Positions 55,604-61,465 of a stretch of 61,465 bases of DNA are shown here, piece after piece; the first letter of the stretch is position 1, and the number at the start of each line of letters is the position of its first letter. The stretch spans positions 1 to 61,465 of the forward strand of contig CANKMW010000051.1 of NCBI GenBank assembly GCA_947483555.1. The letters are read 5' to 3'. The position numbers and the translations under genes are program-made. This DNA is from Myxococcales bacterium. GTDB taxonomy: Bacteria > Myxococcota_A > Polyangia > Haliangiales > Haliangiaceae. The notes below the pieces were generated by a model that was not told the DNA's origin, ran no database searches, and saw only the letters and a list, made by a program, of their open reading frames with translations.

Positions 55604-56035
55604 GTGAAGATCACGCTCGCGGTGGTGGGGCGCCTCAAGGAGGACTACCTGCGCGCCGCCGAGGACGAGTACCGCAAGCGCCTGCGGGTCTACTGCACGC
55701 TCGACGTCGTCGAGCACAAGACCATCGCGGCGTTGCTGGTCGCGATGCCGGCCACCGCCCACCTCTACGCCTTCGACGAGCGCGGCGACCTGCTGTCGAG
55801 CGCCGAGCTGGCGCGCGACGTGCTCGGCGCCGAGGAGATGCACGGCGGCGGCGCGCCGCTGTGGTTCGTGATCGGCGGCGCCGATGGGCTCGGCGACGCC
55901 GGCCGCGCCCGCGCCCGCCGGCTGCTCGCCTTCGGCCGCCTCACCATCGCCCACCGCCTGGTGCGGGTGCTGGTGCTCGAGCAGCTCTACCGCGGCTTCA
56001 AGATCGCCCGCGGCGAGCCGTACCACCGCGAGTAG
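55604..56035 (+). CDS. rlmH: 23S rRNA (pseudouridine-N3) methyltransferase RlmH
   Basis: A 143-residue SPOUT-class enzyme that methylates pseudouridine 1915 (E. coli numbering) in 23S rRNA, using SAM. The N-terminus KITLAVVGRLKEDYLRAAEDEYRKRL is typical. The SAM loop is FVIGGADGLG, and the C-terminal knot ends LVLEQLYRGFKIARGEPYHRE. It is slightly shorter than the usual 155 residues. GTG at 55604 lies 17 bp after the rsfS stop, matching the conserved rsfS-rlmH pairing. Confidence 0.93.
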   Translation: MKITLAVVGRLKEDYLRAAEDEYRKRLRVYCTLDVVEHKTIAALLVAMPATAHLYAFDERGDLLSSAELARDVLGAEEMHGGGAPLWFVIGGADGLGDAGRARARRLLAFGRLTIAHRLVRVLVLEQLYRGFKIARGEPYHRE

Positions 56036-56042
56036 GCCGTCG

Positions 56043-57767
56043 TCACAGCTTGGGCGACGACTGGTCGGAGCACAGCACCTGCAATCGATCCACCGACGCG
56101 CCACTGCGCGCGTTGAGGCCGACCACGAAGCGGCCCTGCGGGCACATCCGCACGAAGCGCCCGCCGCCGTCGCCGCCGGCGGGCAGGCCGAGGAAGGTGT
56201 CGCGGGATCCGGCCCGCCAGGCTGACGGGACGGCGCACACCGGCTGGACGCGGTCGATCACCGAGCCGGCGCGAAGCTCGAGGCCGACCACCGCCGTCTC
56301 CGGCAGGTCGGGATGGTTGCACCAGCGCTCGAACGAGGCCTCGGTCTGGCCGCCGACGACATCGCTGATGCTGTACGCGGTGCCCAGGCGGTTCGGGTTG
56401 TTGATGTCATGGTCGGCGCAGACCAGGCCCAGCCGATCGACGACCCGGCCGGCGCCACCGATCATGCCCACCGCGATGCTGTTGCCCGGGCAGCGCATGA
56501 CACTCGGCGCGCCACCGGAGCCACCGACGGCGGTCCCGGCCGCGACGGCCTGACGCTCGCGGCGCCCGACCTCGGCGATCGGACGACAGATCGGCTGCAG
56601 GGCTTGCACCTGCCTCGCCGTGCCGCGCAGGTGTCCACGCACGCCGACCAGCACCCGGCCGGCCGGACAGGCGCGATGGGCGGCCTCGCCGGTGGTGCCA
56701 CCCCAGGGACCGAGGAACGTGACCGTGGAGAAGGCGGCGGGCGAGCGGATCTGGGACACCGGCACGCAGGTGCCGCCGAGCTGCTCGAGGCGCGCCTGGG
56801 CGCCGTCGCCGCGGAAGCGGACGCTGAGTGCGGTCGCCATGCTGTCGCTGCGGCACGACAGCCGCGCGACGGTGCCACCCTGCGAACCGAGGCCGGTGCG
56901 CTCGGAGATGGTCGACGCACTCCAGGCCGTCGCGGTGGGTGCGGCGCACCGGATCCCGACGCTGTAGACGGTGGTCAGATCTTGCGAGACCGTGAGTCCC
57001 ATCACCGCCTGGTGGTCGGCGCACGACACGCTGCTGACCAGGTCGGCGCTGCTCACGTTGAAGGGGCGACCGCCGCCCACCCACGCCAGGTCGACCTTGC
57101 CGCCGATCGCGGATCGGCTGGTGCGCGCCGAGCGCCCGACCGCGCAGTCCTGGGCGATGCGGTTGACGGTGGTGTCGTAGTCGCGCGTGCCCGTGGTCTT
57201 GGGATGATTCTGACCGCCGCCCGCGGCGACGTGCAGGAGCTCGTGGACGATGACGCCGGCCATGCCGAGCTCTTGCCAGGTGTCGAGCGCGCCGTTGACG
57301 CGGATGCGATCGACCTGTCGGTTGTCGAGCTCGATCTCCTGCCCGCCGTCGTCGATGTTGGCCTGGCCCCATTTGGGCGGATCGAGATCCTGGCAGCCGA
57401 TCTCGAGCTCGCCCGGCGCATTGGAGAAGCGGTAGATCTGCTCCGGGGTCCGGCCCCGATCCCAGGCCGTGTTGGTGACCGCGTCCTTCAGGCAGGCCAG
57501 GTACTCGTTGCCTCGATAGGAGGGGTGGATGAGGCCGCGCAACACGAGCAGCGCGCCGTTGAGGTTCTGCTCCTGGGACGGACTGCAGCCATCGTAGTCG
57601 ATGCTCGGCTGCGTGCCGCTCCACAGCGGCTCCTCGTAGGCGCCGAGCGAGACGTCCGCTTCGGTGTCGAGCTCGCAGCCGCCACTGGCAAGCGACATGG
57701 CGATCAGTGCAAACGACGAAGCGCGACCGGGACCAGACCAGCGACGCGGGGATTCGATGGGGCTCAT
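56043..57767 (-). CDS. Secreted HExxH protein with Cys-anchored C-terminal repeats
   Basis: A 574-residue lipoprotein. The signal peptide ends at Cys31 (ASGGC). An HExxH motif (VIVHELLHV, residues 175-179) suggests a zinc peptidase fold; the downstream third ligand is not obvious, so activity is uncertain. From about 340 on, four blocks of the same type occur: CPAGRVLVGVRGHLRGTARQVQALQPIC, CPGNSIAVGMIGGAGRVVDRLGLVC, then TAVVGLELRAGSVIDRVQPVC and GRFVVGLNARSGASVDRLQVLC, each about 50 residues with a closing Cys. This pattern resembles jacalin-like beta repeats. ATG at 57767 has GAAGG a little upstream. Confidence 0.78.
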   Translation of the reverse strand: MSPIESPRRWSGPGRASSFALIAMSLASGGCELDTEADVSLGAYEEPLWSGTQPSIDYDGCSPSQEQNLNGALLVLRGLIHPSYRGNEYLACLKDAVTNTAWDRGRTPEQIYRFSNAPGELEIGCQDLDPPKWGQANIDDGGQEIELDNRQVDRIRVNGALDTWQELGMAGVIVHELLHVAAGGGQNHPKTTGTRDYDTTVNRIAQDCAVGRSARTSRSAIGGKVDLAWVGGGRPFNVSSADLVSSVSCADHQAVMGLTVSQDLTTVYSVGIRCAAPTATAWSASTISERTGLGSQGGTVARLSCRSDSMATALSVRFRGDGAQARLEQLGGTCVPVSQIRSPAAFSTVTFLGPWGGTTGEAAHRACPAGRVLVGVRGHLRGTARQVQALQPICRPIAEVGRRERQAVAAGTAVGGSGGAPSVMRCPGNSIAVGMIGGAGRVVDRLGLVCADHDINNPNRLGTAYSISDVVGGQTEASFERWCNHPDLPETAVVGLELRAGSVIDRVQPVCAVPSAWRAGSRDTFLGLPAGGDGGGRFVRMCPQGRFVVGLNARSGASVDRLQVLCSDQSSPKL

Positions 57768-58018
57768 GCGAAGGACCTTCCTGGGGAGACGTACGCGGCG
57801 ACGCGCACGCGCGGTCCCAAGGCAAGCCGCGGGCCAGCGCCGATCCGGCGCCGTCGTGCGACAGGGCCGCGAGATCGCGACCGGCGCGCGTCGAGATCCT
57901 GCCGCAGTGTCAGAGACGTCTCGGACCGGCTGAGCCGCCTTCGGCGGAGCGCGTGCGAGCGGTCGCGACGAGCGGCAGATTGTGGCGCGATGTCGCCGTC
58001 ATCGCCGCGCTGGCAGGA

Positions 58019-58033
58019 AGCGGCAGCTAGCGG
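58019..58033. repeat. 15-bp direct repeat, left copy
   Basis: AGCGGCAGCTAGCGG occurs here and at 60072-60086. The two copies bracket about 2 kb that includes the HNH gene and the lower-GC segment. The right copy overlaps the 3' end of smpB. They may be target duplications of an insertion. Confidence 0.55.
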
Positions 58034-58188
58034 CAGCTTATCGGTGATCACCCAGCGGGATTCTCCGACGAGGACGAGGCCGGCGCGGAGCCAGCCCGTC
58101 CTGCGGTCGCGGCTGAGGCGAACCCGCCGGGCGTTCGCCAGCAGGTACGCCAGACCTCGTCGGAGGGCATCGAGGAGGCCGATGCCTA

Positions 58189-58740
58189 TCAGCAGCGCCG
58201 CCACCAACTCGTCGAGGACGTGGCGAACGCACATCGCGACGCGACGGGTCGACATCGCGACGCCGTTGCCGACGAGCTGCGCGGCGTGCGCGAGGAAGCG
58301 CTTGAGCACGGCCGCGCAGAGGCTCGCCAGATGAGCCCCTCGACGATGTGCTGGTTCGCGGAGAGAGCACGCGCAACTGCGCTGCGGACCCTGATACGCT
58401 CCGTGGCGGACAAGGCAGTTTCCTGGTTGGTTAGCTTCGCAACCCCAGCTTGGAGGCCGTCGCTGTCCCTGTCGATCCCCGGGAACTCCTGCCCGCCACG
58501 CGACTTCCTCGTCGAGAAGATCGTCGAGAAGATCGAGCCAGGGCCGAGCCGCGCGAAGATCGACGCGACCGCGATGAAAAAACCAGAAAGTCCTTGACGA
58601 GTTGACGCGGTGCAATCGCCAACACCTTGCCAACGCCCGAGGATCAGGTCGCCAGCGGGCACAGGATGCCCGCAGCCGGCGCCAACGCACAGCAACGCCA
58701 AGACCCTCGTCGCACCTCGACTTCGTCGCACCTCGGGCAT
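58189..58740 (-). pseudogene. Possible lipoprotein remnant
   Basis: A 183-codon minus-strand frame starts ATG 58740 and begins with a lipoprotein-like signal (LALLCVGAGC), then GDLILGRWQGVGD, which resembles the N-terminus of lipocalin-like lipoproteins. After that the composition loses coding character: Ser/Arg-rich, with no further match. I read it as a decayed gene whose frame broke near codon 45. It is divergent to the HNH gene, with starts 40 bp apart. It may be spurious. Confidence 0.3.
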
Positions 58741-58780
58741 TCTGAAGCGCCGAAAAACCTCGTGCTATGGGACATGGACG

Positions 58781-60058
58781 ATGAGCACGTACTCGCTGAC
58801 GCACCTCTCGGATCAGATCCTTCTCGACGGTCTCTCCGCGCTTCTCGCCGACGATCGACAGACCGCCGCCGCGCTGCTCGCGTACATCGCCGAGGTCGAC
58901 GCGCGCAAGCTGTACCTGCCAGCCGCCTGTCCATCGATGCACGCCTACTGCGTCCGCGTGTTGCACCTCGCCGAGGATGCCGCCTACAAGCGCATCACCG
59001 TCGCGCGGACGGCGCGCCGGTTTCCGGTGATCTTTGCCGCGCTCGCGGACGGCCGACTGCATCTGAGTGCGGTGGGCCTGCTGGTGCCGCATCTCACCGA
59101 GGACAGCGCCGACGAGCTGATCGCGGCGGCGAGCCACCGCAGCAAGGCGGAGATCGCGCTGCTTTTGGCCCAGCGATACCCACGGCCGGACCTACCAACC
59201 ACGCTGCATCCACTTCCGGCACCGGCGCTGTCCGTCGAACTCGCCCCGGGGCGAGTTGCCGCCGCGCCGCCGCCCACCACCACGGTGGTGCCGCTCGCGC
59301 CGCAACGCTTCGCGCTCCAGCTCACCATCGATCAGGCGACGCAGGACAAGCTGGTGCGCGCCCAGGCGCTGCTGCGCCACCAGCTACCGTCCGGTGATCT
59401 CGTTCAGGTCGTCGATCGTGCGCTCGATGCCCTGCTCGACGACCTCGAGCGAAAGAAGTTCGCGGCGACGCCCCGGCCTCGCGCCGGCACGGCACGCTCG
59501 AAAGCGAGGAACGCGCGGCACATCCCCAATGACGTCAAGCGCGCGGTGCACGCACGCGACGGCGAGCAATGTTCGTTCGTGAGTGAGGATGGCGAGCGTT
59601 GCACCAGCCGCAGCTTCCTCGAGTTCGATCACGTCGATCCGGTCGCCCTCGGCGGCCAGGCCACCGTCGATGGGACGCGCCTGCTATGTCGAGCTCACAA
59701 CCAGTTCGCCGCCGAATGCACCTTCGGTACCGACTTCATGCAGGCGCGGCGGGCGCAAGCGGCGATGGAGGCTGACGTGATCCTCGGGTTGTGCGGCCTC
59801 GGCTGGAGTACCGCCGACGCTCGGCGCGCCGTCGCGCAGAGTGCCCACCTGCCGGCAACTACTCTCGAGAAGCGCCTGGTCGCGGCGCTCGCGGTCCTGT
59901 GTCCCCGGTCCGCCACCCGCTGCTCGGACGGAGCCACCGTTGCCGCATGGGCCCAGCTAGCGGTTGGACCAGCCCCAACCTCGAGAAAGCACTGCGTGGC
60001 AGCGCTGTCGCTGCCCCTCCGCCTGCCAGTCGACTTCCTCGTCGAGGACTCTTCTTGA
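58781..60058 (+). CDS. HNH endonuclease-domain protein of the repetitive DUF222-like type
   Basis: A 425-residue protein. The N-terminus reads HLSDQILLDGLSALLADDRQTAAALLAYIAEVDARKLYLPA, a known pattern in multi-copy HNH proteins of myxobacteria and gemmatimonads. A helical domain follows (about 50-140, with EDAAYKRITVARTARRFP), then a Pro-rich linker. The HNH core is near residues 250-310: HARDGEQCSFVSEDGERCTSRSFLEFDHVDPVALGG, with FDHVDP as the HNH His and LLCRAHNQF as its close. The C-terminal region is normal until about 375 and then an unusual tail follows (LPVDFLVEDSS). The family is linked to mobile or repetitive DNA; no transposase is adjacent. Confidence 0.82.
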   Translation: MSTYSLTHLSDQILLDGLSALLADDRQTAAALLAYIAEVDARKLYLPAACPSMHAYCVRVLHLAEDAAYKRITVARTARRFPVIFAALADGRLHLSAVGLLVPHLTEDSADELIAAASHRSKAEIALLLAQRYPRPDLPTTLHPLPAPALSVELAPGRVAAAPPPTTTVVPLAPQRFALQLTIDQATQDKLVRAQALLRHQLPSGDLVQVVDRALDALLDDLERKKFAATPRPRAGTARSKARNARHIPNDVKRAVHARDGEQCSFVSEDGERCTSRSFLEFDHVDPVALGGQATVDGTRLLCRAHNQFAAECTFGTDFMQARRAQAAMEADVILGLCGLGWSTADARRAVAQSAHLPATTLEKRLVAALAVLCPRSATRCSDGATVAAWAQLAVGPAPTSRKHCVAALSLPLRLPVDFLVEDSS

Positions 60059-60071
60059 GATCTCACCTATG

Positions 60072-60086
60072 AGCGGCAGCTAGCGG
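60072..60086. repeat. 15-bp direct repeat, right copy
   Basis: The second copy of AGCGGCAGCTAGCGG; see 58019-58033. It overlaps the smpB stop codon (CTA on the plus strand at 60080). Next to the inner ends, ATCGGTGA (58040-58047) and TCACCTAT (60063-60070) form a 7-of-8 inverted match, which weakly supports element ends. Confidence 0.5.
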
Positions 60087-60553
60087 GCGCGCTTGATCGC
60101 GCGGTCGATCTCGCGCTGATCATCGGCGGCGCGCTTGGCCTCGCGCTTGTCGTGCAGCTTCTTGTGCGTGCACAGGCCGAGCTCGATCTTGACCCGGGCG
60201 CCCCGGAAGTAGAGCGACAGCGGGATCAGCGTGTAGCCGCGCTCGCGGGTCTTGCTGCCCAGCTTGACCAGCTCCTGCTTGTGGAGCAGCAGCTTGCGCT
60301 TGCGCTTGATCTCGTGGTTCCAGCGATTGGCCCACGGGTACTCGTTGATCTGCACCCCGTACAGCCAGCCCTCGCCCTTCTCGATCGCCGCGTAGCCATC
60401 GGAGATGACGACCTTGGCGTCGCGCAAGGACTTGACCTCCGAGCCGACCAGGACCAGCCCGGCCTCCACGCGCTCGTGGATCTGGAACTCGTGCGAGGCC
60501 TTGCGGTTGGTGGCGATGACCTTCACCACCCCTGTTTCCGCAGGCTTGGACAT
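60080..60553 (-). CDS. smpB: SsrA-binding protein SmpB
   Basis: A 157-residue tmRNA-binding protein for trans-translation. Typical motifs: VIATNRKASHEFQIHERVEAGLVLVGSEVKSLR, then VQINEYPWANRWNHEIKRKRKLLLHK. The C-terminal Lys/Arg-rich tail (KREAKRAADDQREIDRAIKRAR) is intact and ends at the repeat. ATG at 60553. The ssrA gene itself is not in the window. Confidence 0.95.
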   Translation of the reverse strand: MSKPAETGVVKVIATNRKASHEFQIHERVEAGLVLVGSEVKSLRDAKVVISDGYAAIEKGEGWLYGVQINEYPWANRWNHEIKRKRKLLLHKQELVKLGSKTRERGYTLIPLSLYFRGARVKIELGLCTHKKLHDKREAKRAADDQREIDRAIKRAR

Positions 60554-60603
60554 CGCTGGGTTCTACCACGCAACTCCGGGCCCGCCCTGCCGACAACCCC
60601 GGC

Positions 60604-61323
60604 ATGACGATGCTCGACCGTGTCCTCGAGACCATCTACGTGCCCCACTGCGCCGCCTGCGACGTCCGCGTGCCCGGTGACCAGCCGCTGTGCGCGCCGT
60701 GCGCGTCGTCGCTCGTCGAGCTGGGGCCGGCGTGTCCACGCTGCGCCGAGCCGCTGGCCGCGCTCCCCGCCGTCGAGTGCGCCCGCTGCGCCAGCACGGC
60801 GTGGCCACTCGAGGCCACGGTGGCGCCGTGGCGCTACGGCGGCGAGCTGGCCCGCGCGCTGCGCCGCATGAAGTTCGCGCGCCGGCCGCACCTGGCGCGC
60901 GAGCTGGCGCCGCTGGTGGCGCCGTTCCTGGCCGCGGTCGCGCACGCCGGCGCCGCCGACGTGATCGTACCCATCCCGCTGCACTGGCGACGCCTCGCCG
61001 CGCGCGGCTTCAACCCGGCGCACGCGGTGGTGGCCGCCGCCCGCCGCGCGGCGCGCCTCGAGACCCCCATCGACGCCGTCGTGCTGCGCCGGATCCGCGC
61101 CACCGTGGCCCAGACCGGCCTGACCGCGACCGAGCGAGCCGCCAACCTGCGCGGCGCCTTCGCGGTGCCACCGCGCCGCGCCCACCGCGTCGCCGGCCGC
61201 CGCGTGCTGCTCGTCGACGACGTCATCACCACCGGCGCCACCCTCGCCGCCGCGGCCCGCGCCCTGCTCGACGCCGGCGCCGCCGCCGTCCTCGGCTTCG
61301 CCGTCGCCCGCGCCGGCGACTGA
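60604..61323 (+). CDS. comF: ComF-family phosphoribosyltransferase-like protein
   Basis: A 239-residue protein of the ComF/GntX family, associated with DNA uptake or recombination. The N-terminal zinc ribbon has CAACDVRVPGDQPLCAPC, then CPRCAEPL and CARC. The PRT-like C-terminus has VIVPIPLHWRRLAARGFNPA and the PRPP-type loop VLLVDDVITTGATL. ATG at 60604 is taken; ATG at 60610 is also possible. The gene is divergent from smpB by 50 bp. Its stop is followed by the GAGCCC array. Confidence 0.9.
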   Translation: MTMLDRVLETIYVPHCAACDVRVPGDQPLCAPCASSLVELGPACPRCAEPLAALPAVECARCASTAWPLEATVAPWRYGGELARALRRMKFARRPHLARELAPLVAPFLAAVAHAGAADVIVPIPLHWRRLAARGFNPAHAVVAAARRAARLETPIDAVVLRRIRATVAQTGLTATERAANLRGAFAVPPRRAHRVAGRRVLLVDDVITTGATLAAAARALLDAGAAAVLGFAVARAGD

Positions 61324-61331
61324 CGACGAAT

Positions 61332-61465
<134 letters not shown>

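Larger units (their letters stand above)
57768..58780. other. 1-kb region without a well-supported gene
   Basis: This is the longest gene-poor stretch in the window. It holds the likely promoter of the HExxH gene (57768-57830), the left copy of the 15-bp direct repeat (58019-58033), and a 16-bp word CGACTTCCTCGTCGAG at 58501-58516 that recurs at 60031-60046. From about 58400 to 58620 GC content drops (for example GATGAAAAAACC at 58573). A plus-strand frame from about 58031 to 58597 is open and reads as charged, helical sequence (DAYQQRRHQLVEDVANAHR) but lacks an ATG. It may be a gene remnant. Confidence 0.4.

Noticed and set aside
57764..59137. A 457-codon minus-strand frame over the HNH region
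   Set aside because: It overlaps the HNH gene start in antisense and has no motif or normal amino acid composition.

Overview
The window is a gene-dense stretch (57 annotated genes in 61 kb) of a very GC-rich bacterial chromosome. Codon third positions are almost all G or C, and GTG starts and 1-4 base stop/start overlaps are frequent. The gene content points to a myxobacterium-like organism (phylum Myxococcota, plausibly Haliangiales/Kofleriaceae). The clues are many lipoproteins and secreted proteins with Cys-rich or MopE-type motifs, a PEGA protein, a caspase-like peptidase, an ECF sigma/anti-sigma pair, a PAS histidine kinase with a fused receiver and a multi-copy-type HNH protein. The taxonomic call is inference; no rRNA or tRNA gene was seen.

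Layout. 1-5640: a 30-bp tandem repeat at the left edge, an esterase and an SCP/CAP lipoprotein (minus), then a hydrolase lipoprotein, a HEAT-THUMP-methyltransferase fusion and a membrane protein (plus). 5640-12996: one tightly coupled minus-strand operon (membrane protein, HAD, DUF4129-like, DUF4350-like, MoxR, DUF58, SpoIIM-like, RDD). 13042-16758: CorA, a PEGA-domain membrane protein and a DmeF-type metal exporter. 16816-22150: a YbaK-type deacylase and a complete branched-chain amino acid ABC transporter (livKHMGF). 22311-30442: the potassium transporter kup set among two pairs of paralogous secreted proteins of unknown family, followed by an outer-membrane-like protein. 30498-37325: a PP2C phosphatase, a TRAP transporter (dctPQM) and a hybrid sensor kinase. 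37318-39095: a solitary DNA methyltransferase and two small genes. 39105-43009: a coupled operon of caspase-beta-barrel protein, Cys-rich secreted protein, ECF sigma factor and zinc-type anti-sigma factor. 43120-49495: DNA polymerase IV, a HemJ/CopD-like membrane protein, a MopE/propeller lipoprotein, a DHH phosphoesterase and a lipoprotein. 49496-57767: inverted hexanucleotide repeats, prepilin peptidase, lipoprotein, a coupled unknown gene, proB-proA-rsfS-rlmH and a secreted HExxH protein with C-terminal repeats. 57768-60072: a gene-poor, lower-GC segment with an HNH gene, bracketed by a 15-bp direct repeat. 60080-61465: smpB, comF and a GAGCCC hexanucleotide array running off the window.

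Most core genes (amino acid transport, proline synthesis, ribosome maintenance, trans-translation) are ordinary. The parts worth a second look are the caspase/ECF operon, the kup-associated paralogue cluster, the HNH-bearing segment, the HEAT-THUMP fusion and the hexanucleotide arrays placed at gene ends.
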